64,000 bases of DNA from contig NZ_JAAGAA010000014.1 in assembly GCF_010435965.1 (NCBI RefSeq), forward strand, positions 1 to 64,000, given 5' to 3'. Made by a program: the position numbers and the translations under genes. Under the pieces are notes generated by a model that saw only the letters and a program-made list of their open reading frames with translations, did no database searches and was not told the DNA's origin. Below are positions 25,585-34,578 of this stretch, in pieces (the first letter of the stretch is position 1; each line of letters starts with the position of its first letter). Origin of the DNA: Crenobacter caeni (GTDB taxonomy: Bacteria; Pseudomonadota; Gammaproteobacteria; Burkholderiales; Chromobacteriaceae).

Positions 25585-26671
25585 CACGCAAAAACCGCTG
25601 GTGCTGGTCGTCGACGACACGCCGGAGAACCTCGCGCTGATGGGCGCCTTGCTGCGCGACCGTTACCGGGTCAAGGTCGCCAACAGCGGCGAGCGCGCGC
25701 TGGCGATCTGTGCGGGCGGTACGCCGCCTGATTTGATCCTGCTCGACGTGATGATGCCCGGCGTCGACGGTCACGAGGTGTGCCGCCGCCTGAAGGCCGG
25801 CGCCGCCACCCGCGACATCCCGGTGATCTTCCTGACCGCCCTGAGCCAGGTCGACGACGAGACCTTCGGCTTGTCGCTCGGCGCGGTCGACTACATCACC
25901 AAGCCGGTCAGCCCGCCCATCGTGCTCGCGCGCGTCGACACCCACCTGCGCCTGAAGGCAGCCGCCGACTTCCTGCGCGACAAGAACGGCTACCTCGAAG
26001 CGGAGGTCGCGCGGCGTACCGCCGAAGTGCAGGCGGTGCAGGACGTCACCATCCACGCGATGGCGAGCCTCGCCGAGACGCGCGACAACGAGACCGGCGG
26101 CCATATCCGCCGCACCCAGTTCTACGTGCGGGCGCTGGCGCAGGCGCTCGCGCACACGCCGCGCTACGCGGCCGAATTGACGCCGGAAGTGATCGACGCC
26201 CTGTTCAAGTCGGCGCCGCTGCACGACATTGGCAAGGTTGGCATCCCCGATGCGATCCTGCTCAAGGGCGCAAAGCTTAGCCCCGACGAATTCGAAATCA
26301 TGAAGCAGCACACCACGCTCGGGCGCGACGCCATCGTCGAGGCCGAACAGCGCCTCGGCATGCGCTTGCCCTTTCTCGACTACGCGAAGGAAATCGCTTA
26401 CGGCCACCAGGAAAAGTGGGACGGCAGCGGCTACCCGCAGGGGATTGCCGGCGAGGCGATCCCGCTGTCGGCGCGGCTGATGGCACTGGCCGACGTCTAC
26501 GACGCGCTGATCAGCCGGCGCGTGTACAAGCCGCCGTTCAGCCATGAAGAGGCGTGCCGGATGATAGAGGAAGGGCGGGGCAGCCACTTCGACCCGGACG
26601 TGGTCGACGCCTTCCTGGCGTGCCGCGCGGCGTTCGCCGAGATCGCCGCGCGTTACGTGGACCCGCATTAA
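25577..26671 (+). CDS. Response regulator with HD-GYP phosphodiesterase domain
   Basis: A 364-residue two-domain protein: a receiver (about 7-122) with phospho-acceptor Asp57 (LLDVMMPG), a coiled linker, and an HD-GYP domain (about 150-355). The latter shows His216-Asp217 in LHDIGKVGIPD, the HQEKWDGSGYPQGI segment with the GYP triad at 285-287, and DVYDALISRR. All key residues of an active cyclic-di-GMP phosphodiesterase are present. The ATG at 25577 lies inside the kinase stop region (8-base overlap, different frame), giving tight coupling to the upstream hybrid kinase. Confidence 0.96.
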
Positions 26672-26842
26672 GCATCGTGCGTGTCATGGCAAATCCCGCT
26701 ATCATCGGCGGGTGTTCGTCTTCAAGGATTGCCGCGGAAGAATCCGCCGCCGTATGGACCCTTACCCCGCTGTTTCCCGTCCTGCACCGTCTTTTGTCCT
26801 GCCCGCCGCTTTTGCCGCGCGCCCCCGTCCGGAGGTGAGCCC

Positions 26843-28159
26843 GTGGAAGTGCTGATCCTGATCGGACTGATCGTCCTCAACGGCGTGTTCGCGATGAGCG
26901 AGATCGCGCTGGTGACCGCCCGCCGCGCCCGCCTGACCCGCCTCGCCGAAGACGGCGACCACGCCGCCGCCGCCGCGCTCAAGCTGGGCGAAGAGCCGAC
27001 CCGCTTCCTCTCCACCGTGCAGATCGGCATCACCTCGATCGGCATCCTCAACGGGATCTTCGGCGAGGCCGTGCTCGCCGAGCCGCTCGCGCGCTGGCTC
27101 GTCTCGCTGGGCGTACCCGGGCACGCCGCGTCCATCGGCGCGACCGTCGGCGTGGTGATCGTCATCACCTACGTCTCCATCGTGATCGGCGAGCTGGTGC
27201 CCAAGCGGCTTGGCCAGCTCGCGCCCGAGTCGATCGCGCGGCTGGTCGCCCGTCCGATGCAGTTGCTGGCCGTGGCGACCCGGCCGTTTGTCCACCTGTT
27301 GTCGTTGTCGACCGAGGCGCTGCTCAAGCTGATGGGCGTGCGCAACCAGGTCGCCAGCGGGGTGACCGAGGAAGAGATCCAGACCATGCTCGACGAGGGT
27401 AGCGAGAGCGGCACCATCGACACCCACCAGCACGAGATGCTGCGCAACGTGTTCCGCCTGGACGACCGCCAGCTCTCCTCCTTGATGATCCCGCGCGCCG
27501 ACGTGGTCAGCCTGGACACCACCTTGCCGTTCGCCGACAACCTTGCGCGCATGAGCGGCTCGGAGTTCACGCGCTACCCGGTGTGCGCCGGGGCGCTCGA
27601 CACGCTCTCCGGCGTCGTCAACGCCAAGCATGTGCTGACCGCCGCCTTGAGCGGCGGCGAGCCGGACTGGGCGGCGCTGACCCAGGCCGCGCTGTTCGTG
27701 CCGGAGACGCTGACCGGGATGGAACTGCTCGAGCAGTTCCGTGCCGGCGGCACGCAGATGGCCTTCGTGGTCGACGAGTACGGCGAGATCGAAGGCATCG
27801 TCACCCTGCACGACCTTCTGGAGGCGGTGACCGGCGAATTCACGCCGCGCGACGCGGACGACGCGTGGGCGCTGCAGCGCGCCGACGGCTCGTGGCTGCT
27901 CGACGGCTCGATCCCGGTGCCAGAGTTCAAGGACAAGCTTGAACTCAAGGAGACGCCGGAAGAGGACAAGGGGCGCTATCACACACTGTCGGGCATGGTC
28001 ATGCTGCTGTTGGGGCGCGTCGCCCGCACCGGCGACGTGCTGCACTGGCAGGGCTGGCGGCTCGAAATCGTCGACATGGACGAGCTGCGCATCGACAAGG
28101 TGCTCGCCAGCCGGGTGCCGGAAGCGAAAGGGGGCGGCGATGACGGCGAACCCGCTTGA
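26843..28159 (+). CDS. CNNM/CorC-HlyC family membrane protein (hemolysin-like)
   Basis: 438 residues: DUF21/CNNM membrane domain (about 1-190, with four hydrophobic segments), then paired CBS domains (about 210-330) and a CorC_HlyC domain (about 345-430). The family is linked to magnesium/cobalt homeostasis or efflux; the old name hemolysin is misleading. Motifs include LNGVFAMSEIALVTARRAR at the start, IVIGELVPKRLGQLAPE, and FVVDEYGEIEGIVTLHDLLEA. The start is GTG at 26843, chosen because GGAGG lies 7 bases upstream; the frame continues 54 codons further upstream without similarity. It overlaps the next gene by 20 bases. Confidence 0.93.
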   Translation: MEVLILIGLIVLNGVFAMSEIALVTARRARLTRLAEDGDHAAAAALKLGEEPTRFLSTVQIGITSIGILNGIFGEAVLAEPLARWLVSLGVPGHAASIGATVGVVIVITYVSIVIGELVPKRLGQLAPESIARLVARPMQLLAVATRPFVHLLSLSTEALLKLMGVRNQVASGVTEEEIQTMLDEGSESGTIDTHQHEMLRNVFRLDDRQLSSLMIPRADVVSLDTTLPFADNLARMSGSEFTRYPVCAGALDTLSGVVNAKHVLTAALSGGEPDWAALTQAALFVPETLTGMELLEQFRAGGTQMAFVVDEYGEIEGIVTLHDLLEAVTGEFTPRDADDAWALQRADGSWLLDGSIPVPEFKDKLELKETPEEDKGRYHTLSGMVMLLLGRVARTGDVLHWQGWRLEIVDMDELRIDKVLASRVPEAKGGGDDGEPA

Positions 28160-29102
28160 AGCGCTGCTCGCGCGTGAGCCTTTCGTGCTCTTGGACGGCG
28201 CGCTGGCGACCGAGCTTGAGGCGCGCGGCGCCGACCTTTCTGGCGGCCTGTGGTCGGCGCGGGTGCTGACCGACGCGCCCGAGCTGATCCGCGCGGTGCA
28301 CGCGGATTATCTCTGCGCCGGTGCCGACATCATCACCAGCGCAAGCTACCAGGCGTCGTTCGCCGGTTTCGCGCGCGCGGGGCTTGCGCATGACGCCGCC
28401 GCCCGGCTGATGGCGCGCGCCATCGAACTCGCGCGCGAGGCACGCGACGCATTCTGGGCGGTGCCGGAAAACCGCGCGGGGCGCGGCTACCCCTTGGTCG
28501 CCGCGTCGGTCGGCCCGTACGGCGCAACCCTCGCAGACGGCTCCGAATACCGCGGCGGTTACGGCCTGAGCGTCGAGCAACTGATGGACTTTCACCGCGA
28601 GCGTCTGGCTTCTCTCATCGCGGCGGGGCCGGACTTGCTCGCCTGCGAGACGCTGCCGTGCGCCGAAGAGGCGGTCGCGCTCGCGCGGCTCTTCTCCGCA
28701 GAATTCCCCGACGCGCGGGCCTGGCTCGCCTTTTCCTGCCGCGACGGCGCGTCGCTCGCCGACGGCACGCCATTGGCCGACGCGCTTGCCGCGATCGATG
28801 CGTGCCCGCAGGTGCTCGCCGTCGGCGTCAACTGCACCGCGCCGGGCTTTGTCGCACAGCTCTTGCGCGCTGCCCGCGGCGTCACCGGCAAGCCTTTGAT
28901 CGCCTACCCGAACTCGGGCGAGTGCTGGGATGCGGCTCTGCAAAGCTGGCACGGCCACGGCGACGATGTTGCCGGTGACGCGCCCGGCTGGCTCGCTGCC
29001 GGCGCCCGCCTGATCGGCGGCTGCTGCCGCACCACGCCGGCGACCATCGCCGCGCTCGCCGCATTGCGCGCCCGGCTTAAAGACGCAGCCTCGCGCGGCT
29101 GA
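28140..29102 (+). CDS. mmuM: Homocysteine S-methyltransferase
   Basis: A 320-residue zinc-dependent methyltransferase of the MmuM type, which methylates homocysteine with S-methylmethionine (or S-adenosylmethionine) to give methionine. The barrel starts with VLLDGALATELEARGADL. Zinc ligands are the Cys in VGVNCTAPG and the Cys pair in IGGCCRTTP near the C-terminus. The length is close to E. coli MmuM (310). The ATG at 28140 lies inside the end of the upstream CNNM-type gene (20-base overlap), suggesting coupled translation. No mmuP permease is adjacent. Confidence 0.93.
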   Translation: MTANPLEALLAREPFVLLDGALATELEARGADLSGGLWSARVLTDAPELIRAVHADYLCAGADIITSASYQASFAGFARAGLAHDAAARLMARAIELAREARDAFWAVPENRAGRGYPLVAASVGPYGATLADGSEYRGGYGLSVEQLMDFHRERLASLIAAGPDLLACETLPCAEEAVALARLFSAEFPDARAWLAFSCRDGASLADGTPLADALAAIDACPQVLAVGVNCTAPGFVAQLLRAARGVTGKPLIAYPNSGECWDAALQSWHGHGDDVAGDAPGWLAAGARLIGGCCRTTPATIAALAALRARLKDAASRG

Positions 29103-29135
29103 TCAGCGGCGCGTCTCCAGCAGAATTGCTTGCCC

Positions 29136-29867
29136 CTACTTCACCAGTGGCCGGATGGTGGTGAAGCCGCCGTCCACCGCGATGACCTGGCCGGTGATGC
29201 GGCTCGCCTGCGGTCCTAGCAGCCACGCCATCACCCCGGCGACCTGATCGGCGCTTTGCAAGCCGCCCAGCGGGTACTGGCGGGCGGCGGCTTCGCGCAA
29301 TGCGGGCAAGCCAAGCAGCGGCGCCGTCATTGGCGTGTCGGTCATGCCGGGCGCCACCGCGTTGACGCGCAAGCCCTGTGCGGCGTAGGTCGCGGCGGCG
29401 CTGCGCACCAGCGCTTCGACGCCCCCCTTGGCTGCAGCGATCGCTTCGTGGTTGGCGACGCCGATGCGGGCCACCACCGAGCTGCAGAACACGGCGGCGC
29501 CGGCTTGCCCGTTTAGCGCCGCGTGCCACGCCTGCAGGGTGTAAAAGGCGCTGTCCAGGTTGGCGTGCAAAATGGCCTGCCAGGCTTCCGCCTTGGTGCG
29601 GTGCAAGGGCGCGATCAGGGTGCTGCCCGCGCAATGCGCGAGGCCGTCGGGTGCGGTGCCCAGCGCGTCCCGGCACGCCGCAAGCGCGAGCGCCGCGCCT
29701 TCGGCGCTACTTACGTCGGCGACTATCCGCAGCGCCGCGTCCACGTCGTCCAGCCGGGTGGCGTCCCGCCCGACGGCGACGACGCGCGTCCCCGCGGCGG
29801 TTAGCTGGCGGGCGAGGGCGCGGCCGATGCCGCCGCTTGCGCCGGTAATCATCACGATCGAAGTCAT
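29136..29867 (-). CDS. Short-chain dehydrogenase/reductase lacking the catalytic tyrosine
   Basis: A 243-residue SDR-fold protein. The nucleotide site ITGASGGIGRALA is at 7-19, and NLDSAFYTLQ and the C-terminal GQVIAVDGGFTT are family-typical. In the active-site segment SSVVARIGVANHEAIAAAKGG, the usual Tyr-X3-Lys reads Ile-Ala-Ala-Ala-Lys: the lysine is kept but the tyrosine is absent. Either the chemistry is altered or it is a non-classical subgroup. It is on the opposite strand, convergent with mmuM. Substrate unknown. Confidence 0.88.
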   Translation of the reverse strand: MTSIVMITGASGGIGRALARQLTAAGTRVVAVGRDATRLDDVDAALRIVADVSSAEGAALALAACRDALGTAPDGLAHCAGSTLIAPLHRTKAEAWQAILHANLDSAFYTLQAWHAALNGQAGAAVFCSSVVARIGVANHEAIAAAKGGVEALVRSAAATYAAQGLRVNAVAPGMTDTPMTAPLLGLPALREAAARQYPLGGLQSADQVAGVMAWLLGPQASRITGQVIAVDGGFTTIRPLVK

Positions 29868-30059
29868 GCGCTGGCCTTCCAGTCACGAGATGGGGGGAGC
29901 TTGCCTTGCCAGCAAGCCGGTTGCGGCGGGAACGCCGACGGTCGTCGCGCGCCACTTCCTCGGGAACCCGGTGCAAGACGCTCGCACGGCAGGGAGCAGG
30001 CAATCGGTCGCCGCGCAATCGGCGACGCCGCGCCCGGCACCACCACGGGATGGCGCGGG

Positions 30060-30254
30060 CTACGCACGGTGCCCCTTCGCGAGCCGGCAGGCGTCCGAAC
30101 AGTACTTCACTTCGCCCCAGTTGTTCGCCCAGCGGCGGCGCCAGCGCATCGGGCGCCCGCATGTCGTGCAGGGTTTGCTCGGCAGCGCCGATTTCTGGTG
30201 GTGGTAGCGCTCGCCGGGCGAGGGCTGCACGTCTGGGAGGAGATGGTTAGGCAT
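30060..30254 (-). CDS. DUF2256 family zinc-ribbon protein
   Basis: A 64-residue small protein of the DUF2256 family, function unknown. The conserved core is KPCTTCGRPMRWRRRW, then W..VKYCSDACR: two CxxC/CxxxC pairs that should bind zinc. The ATG at 30254 is used; a longer form from a TTG codon nine codons upstream is possible, and neither has a clear ribosome site. In other genomes DUF2256 genes are often beside cryptochrome/photolyase-type genes; here the neighbour is an SDR, 192 bases away. Confidence 0.85.
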   Translation of the reverse strand: MPNHLLPDVQPSPGERYHHQKSALPSKPCTTCGRPMRWRRRWANNWGEVKYCSDACRLAKGHRA

Positions 30255-30382
30255 GGCAAGGAGAGGGAGCGGGCAGGCCAAGTCGGTCTATGCGTCTGTT
30301 ATAGCAAGCTTTGCCTTCCGCTGGCCGCGCCGGCGGCCTTACGACCCGGCGCCGCATCCGCTGCGCCGCCGGGCCCTGTTCC

Positions 30383-32533
30383 TCAGGGCGCTGGTGCCTG
30401 GCTGACCTTGAAGTGGCCGGTCTCGGCGAGCAGGCGCTGGATGTCCTGGCCGGTCACCTCGACGCTGGCCGACAGCCGGGTTTGCCTGGCCGCCAGCGTC
30501 GCGCTGGCCGTGCCGATTTTCTCCACCTCGCGCGTACCGTCGCGCGCGGCGTCCGACAGCCGGGCGATAGTGTCGATCAGTCCGTCGATCAGCGCGTAGA
30601 GCGCCTGGCTTTCCCCGTTCGACGACTCGGCCAGTTGCAGGCCTTCCTCCAGATCCCGCATGCCCGACTGCATGCTGCCGACGGCCTGCTGCGCCTGCGC
30701 CTGTACCTGGCCGATCATCGCCCGGATTTCCTCGGTATTGCCGCGCGTGCGTTCGGCGAGTTTCCTCACCTCGTCGGCGACCACCGCGAAGCCGCGGCCG
30801 GCCTCGCCCGCGCGTGCGGCCTCGATCGCGGCGTTCAGCGCCAACAGGTTGGTCTGCTCGGCGACTTCCTGGATCAGTTCGACCACGCTGCCGATCCGGC
30901 GCGTGCCTTCTCCCAGCGAATCGATGGTCGACGCCGACGCGGCGACGGTCTGCCGGATCGAGCGGGTGCGCCCGCCGACGCTCTGCATCTGGCTTTGCGA
31001 GGCGGCCAGTTGCCGGGCGGTGGCCTCGCGCACATGCTCGGCGTAGCGGTCGGCCTCCTCGAGCATCTCGCGCTGGCGCTCGCCGGCGTGCGCGCTGTGC
31101 CGGGCGCTGTCGCACACCTCGCCGACCGCGGCGCCGGCTTCGCCGCCGTGCCGGCTCATCTTCAGGTTGTGTTCACCGAGGCGCTGGCTGTGCGCGAGCA
31201 CGCGCCCGAGCATCAAATCGAGCTGGTCGATCAGGCTGTTCACCCACTGCGCCATCACGCCGGTCTCGTCGGCGGGCAGTTGCCGCCTGTCGACGCGACG
31301 CCTGAGGTCGCCCTCGCCGTCGACGATGTCGCTCAGCATCGCGCTCACCGCGCGCAGGCGGGTGCTGAGCGGCCGGGCGTTGAGCGCGCGAAAGGCGAGG
31401 GTGCCGGAGAATGCAAGCGCGGCCAGCGCCGCCGCCTTGCCCGCGGTGGACAGTTCGGTTAGCGCATCGAGCGCGAGGAAGGCCGCGCACAACGCCAGTT
31501 GCACGCGCGCGAAGCTGAAGGTGAGCTTGTCGGCGACCGAGCGGTAGCGGTACACCTCGGCAAGGTCGGCCTCGCACATCATGCCCCAGCTGTCCGGCGA
31601 GCCCGGCAGCGAGAAGGTGACCCCCTTGCCGACCACCGGGATATGCCGGTAGTCGGCGTAGCCGGGGTAGGTGACGAACAGGTTTTCGCCCGCGCGTATG
31701 GTCTCGCGCACGCCCGGGTGCAGCCGGCCGGTCGCCGGGTCGTTGAACACCAGTTCGAACTCGGTGTGCGCGGCCACGCGCACGGTGCCGTAGGCGGTAC
31801 GCACGCCGTCCTTCAGGTTGTCGCCGCCGCTGAAGGTCCTGTCCTCGAAACGCGAGCGCGACAGCGCGGTGCCCGGACGGATGGACGGGTCGAAGTTGGC
31901 GCGCACCATGAACAAATAGTTGTCGCCCGACTCGTGGAAGATATGCCCGGCCTCGCGCTGGATCAGGTCGCCCAGCACGTCGTTGGGGACGCGCGCGCAC
32001 AGGCAGCGGGTGCCGCAGGGCTGCGGCTGGTGGAACACCAGGGTGACCGCGTCGTGGAAGGCCGAACTGCGCGCGCCAAGCGTTAGCGTGACCGGGTCGA
32101 TGTACGGGCCATGCAGGAGTGGTGCCGTGCAGCCCTGGCGGCAGGCGCGCGGCTCGGCAACCGTCTGCCCCTGTCGTGCTGCGGCGCTCGACAACAGCAC
32201 CCGTCCGTCCAGCGTCGCCACGTAGAGTTCGGTGGCGTCGCCAAGTTGGGCGAGCGCGTCCTGCAGCAGGGACGCCTGCTCGGCCGCCGGCGTTGCCTGC
32301 AACTGGCGGGAGAGCGCCTCGAGTGCCTGCCACTGCTGGGTGGCCCACGATTGCAGGATGCGCACGCGGGTGCGCGCGAAATTCTCGAAGATGTCCTCGA
32401 GCTCCGGGTAGCGGTCGCGGTTGAGCGCGCAGGCGGCGCGCATCGCGAGTTTGCCGGTGCGGCCGAATACGGGCAGCCAGCCGCGCTCTGCCTCGGAAAG
32501 CGCCATGCGCCGGCTTTTCAGGGGGAGTGTCAT
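30383..32533 (-). CDS. Methyl-accepting chemotaxis protein with unusual large N-terminal sensor region
   Basis: A 716-residue chemoreceptor. Residues 1-345 form a sensor region without an N-terminal membrane helix. It carries cysteine-rich segments ([19 protein letters not shown]) and stretches that resemble a Cache fold ([31 protein letters not shown]). Two close hydrophobic segments lie at about 350-400, followed by HAMP and the signalling hairpin with the conserved tip [21 protein letters not shown]. The ATG at 32533 is fixed by AGGAGG five bases upstream. Sensor before the membrane segments means the sensing part could be cytoplasmic, unlike classical Tar-type receptors. Ligand unknown. 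The second receptor gene lies upstream on the same strand. Confidence 0.92.
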   Translation of the reverse strand: MTLPLKSRRMALSEAERGWLPVFGRTGKLAMRAACALNRDRYPELEDIFENFARTRVRILQSWATQQWQALEALSRQLQATPAAEQASLLQDALAQLGDATELYVATLDGRVLLSSAAARQGQTVAEPRACRQGCTAPLLHGPYIDPVTLTLGARSSAFHDAVTLVFHQPQPCGTRCLCARVPNDVLGDLIQREAGHIFHESGDNYLFMVRANFDPSIRPGTALSRSRFEDRTFSGGDNLKDGVRTAYGTVRVAAHTEFELVFNDPATGRLHPGVRETIRAGENLFVTYPGYADYRHIPVVGKGVTFSLPGSPDSWGMMCEADLAEVYRYRSVADKLTFSFARVQLALCAAFLALDALTELSTAGKAAALAALAFSGTLAFRALNARPLSTRLRAVSAMLSDIVDGEGDLRRRVDRRQLPADETGVMAQWVNSLIDQLDLMLGRVLAHSQRLGEHNLKMSRHGGEAGAAVGEVCDSARHSAHAGERQREMLEEADRYAEHVREATARQLAASQSQMQSVGGRTRSIRQTVAASASTIDSLGEGTRRIGSVVELIQEVAEQTNLLALNAAIEAARAGEAGRGFAVVADEVRKLAERTRGNTEEIRAMIGQVQAQAQQAVGSMQSGMRDLEEGLQLAESSNGESQALYALIDGLIDTIARLSDAARDGTREVEKIGTASATLAARQTRLSASVEVTGQDIQRLLAETGHFKVSQAPAP

Positions 32534-32687
32534 GAAGGCCTCCTGATCGGTAATGCCCGATTCACGCAAAGTCCATGCCTGCGCCGTGCGCTGCAGTGTG
32601 CCAGCCCAGCGTCGTGCATGCCTCTTCATGGTGCAGCAAGGTGCCGAAGGCGCACGGGTGGTGCATGGCAGCACCCGGTCCGGCTTA

Positions 32688-32825
32688 GAGCCTGTTCACG
32701 GTCTGCTGCGCATCGCCGATACGGCGTTAAAAACGGCTTCGAGGCTCATGTACGAGCTGTACATTCCGCTTTCTCAGCCGTTTTCGCCTGGTCTCGCCCT
32801 CGCTCGCGAGACCGTGAACACGCTC
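32688..32825. mobile_element. MITE-like element with 17-bp terminal inverted repeats and TTA target duplication
   Basis: A 138-bp element between the two chemoreceptor genes. The ends GAGCCTGTTCACGGTCT (32688-32704) and AGACCGTGAACACGCTC (32809-32825) are inverted repeats matching at 16 of 17 positions. Both ends are flanked by TTA (32685-32687 and 32826-32828), as expected of a 3-bp target duplication. The inside is an imperfect palindrome (ACGGCT...AGCCGT; ATGTAC...GTACAT) and encodes no transposase. GAGCCTGTT ends and a TNA duplication resemble the IS5 family (IS1031-type), so a non-autonomous derivative is my inference. The right-hand TTA supplies the TAA stop of the adjacent receptor gene. 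Confidence 0.75.
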
Positions 32826-34451
32826 TTACACCTTGAAGCGCGCGACCGACGCCTGCAACTCCTTGGCCAGACGCGACAGTTCGTCGACCGACTGCACCGC
32901 CTGCGCGATCGACGCGTCGTTTTCCTGCGCGCGCTCGGCGATCGCTTCGATGTGGCGCGATACCGCCGCGCTGCTTTGCGACTGCTGCTCGGTGACGCCG
33001 ACGATCGCGTCGAGCTCGCGGCTCACTTCGCTGGCCGCCTCGCTCGATGCGGTCAGGCGGCCGGCGACCGTCTCGGTCGAGTGGCGGCTCGCCTCCAGCA
33101 GCCCCAGGCTCTCTTCGAGCGCCTTGCGCACCGTCGCCGACTGGGGGCCGAGCGCGGTGGTGACGCGGTCGATCTGCGCGGCGGACGCGGCGGATTTTTC
33201 GGCAAGCTTCCTCACCTCGTCGGCGACCACCGCGAAGCCGCGGCCGGCTTCGCCGGCGCGTGCCGCCTCGATCGCGGCGTTCAGCGCGAGCAAATTGGTC
33301 TGCTCGGCGATCTCGCGCACCTGGCGAGTCATGTCGTTGATCGCGTGCGTCGACTGCATGAAGTCGTTTTCGGCGTCGGCCATCAGGCGGATCGCGCGTT
33401 CGACTGCTTCGGCTTCCTCCTGCAGCTTCTGCATGCTGTCGCGGCCGGCCCTGGCGTGGCCGGCGCTTTGCGACGAGCCTTCGCGCACCTGGTCGGCCTG
33501 TTCGGCGATCTGCGCGATATGGCGGGCGAGCGCGTCGACTTCGCCGGAGGCGGCTGCCGACTGCGCCTTTTGCCGGGCCGAGCCTTCGGTCAGGTTGCCC
33601 GCGTGCGAAGTCAGCGTGCGGGCGGAGGCGGCGACCGCGCCGGCGGTGCGGCTGACGTCGCCGACCAGCGCGGTGATGGTCTCGAGCAGGCGGTTGAAGC
33701 GGTACGCGGCGACGCCGATCTCGTCGCGACGGGTGACCGGCAGGCGGCGGGAGAGGTCGCCGTCCCCCTCGGCCAGTTCGGCCAACCCCTGCGACATCCG
33801 CTTGAGCGGCTGGCTGACGAAGCGGCGGATGAAGAAATAGACGACGCCCATCAGCGGCAGCGACAGGAAAAGGGCGAAGGCGATGCTCTGGTTGCGGAAG
33901 TCGTCGACCGCGCCGTAGGTCTTGGCCAGCGATACCCGCATGCTGACCGCACCCAAGGGCGTGCCCTCGGCGACCTGGTGGCAGCTGATGCAGTCCTTGC
34001 CCAGGTAATTCTTTGACGCGAGGGTCGGGTAGACCACGCGCAGCATCTCGCCTTCGGGCGTGCTTTCGATCGCCACATGCGGCTGGCCGCTCGCGAGCAC
34101 CTGCCGTTCGACGTCGTCGCCCGGCTTGGCCTTGTCGCCGGCGTTGCCCGGACCGAACACCTTGTTCACGCCGTCGCCGCGCAGCACGCGCAAGTCGTGC
34201 ACGGCGGACAGTTCGCGGATCTGGTCGAGGAAGACGTCGCGCTGGCCGACGGTGCCGGTGATCATCATCCCGGTGAGGCCGGCCAGCGTCATCTCGTTCA
34301 TGCTGTGCGCGAGATCCTTGGCCTGGTCGACGGCGATCTCGCGGCTGACCTTGACCTCCCAGGCGATCAGGCTGCCCCAGGCGACGGCTAGGCAGCACCA
34401 GATGGCGAGGGTAAGGCGCAGCCAGATCGGCCAGTCGGCGAGTTTGCGCAT
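32826..34451 (-). CDS. Methyl-accepting chemotaxis protein with periplasmic c-type heme motif
   Basis: A 541-residue chemoreceptor: membrane helix about 10-30, periplasmic sensor about 32-190, second helix about 192-212, HAMP, then the methylation helices and hairpin tip [21 protein letters not shown]. The periplasmic part contains CISCH (Cys154, Cys157, His158), the CxxCH signature for covalent heme c, inside a DUF3365-like sensor. Heme-containing MCP sensors of this kind are known in Geobacter, so redox, oxygen or nitric-oxide sensing is plausible. The ATG at 34451 is chosen over a TTG six codons upstream. Its stop codon coincides with the target duplication of the adjacent MITE-like element. 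Confidence 0.92.
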   Translation of the reverse strand: MRKLADWPIWLRLTLAIWCCLAVAWGSLIAWEVKVSREIAVDQAKDLAHSMNEMTLAGLTGMMITGTVGQRDVFLDQIRELSAVHDLRVLRGDGVNKVFGPGNAGDKAKPGDDVERQVLASGQPHVAIESTPEGEMLRVVYPTLASKNYLGKDCISCHQVAEGTPLGAVSMRVSLAKTYGAVDDFRNQSIAFALFLSLPLMGVVYFFIRRFVSQPLKRMSQGLAELAEGDGDLSRRLPVTRRDEIGVAAYRFNRLLETITALVGDVSRTAGAVAASARTLTSHAGNLTEGSARQKAQSAAASGEVDALARHIAQIAEQADQVREGSSQSAGHARAGRDSMQKLQEEAEAVERAIRLMADAENDFMQSTHAINDMTRQVREIAEQTNLLALNAAIEAARAGEAGRGFAVVADEVRKLAEKSAASAAQIDRVTTALGPQSATVRKALEESLGLLEASRHSTETVAGRLTASSEAASEVSRELDAIVGVTEQQSQSSAAVSRHIEAIAERAQENDASIAQAVQSVDELSRLAKELQASVARFKV

Positions 34452-34533
34452 AGGCGATGCCCACTTCAAAAAAATGGATTAAATTCGACGCTATTAAATC
34501 AGCATATATGTCTTAGGTAAAGCTTGATAAAGA

Positions 34534-34554
34534 ACGCCTGCACAAGGCAGGCGT
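34534..34554 (-). terminator. Hairpin downstream of prpF
   Basis: An 8-bp stem ACGCCTGC / GCAGGCGT with a 5-base loop lies 24 bases after the prpF stop; on the minus strand it is followed by a short T-rich stretch (TTCTTT). Probable, but weaker than the other terminators. Confidence 0.6.
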
Positions 34555-34578
34555 CGATACCACAGTGCCGGGCAGCCG

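Noticed and set aside
26672-26842. Possible metal-sensing riboswitch upstream of the CNNM/CorC-type gene
   Set aside because: I could not identify the conserved helices of the M-box or yybP-ykoY motifs in the 171-base leader.
34452-34469. Alternative TTG start for the heme-containing chemoreceptor
   Set aside because: The ATG at 34451 gives a normal N-terminus (short charged segment, then membrane helix), and the TTG has no better ribosome site.
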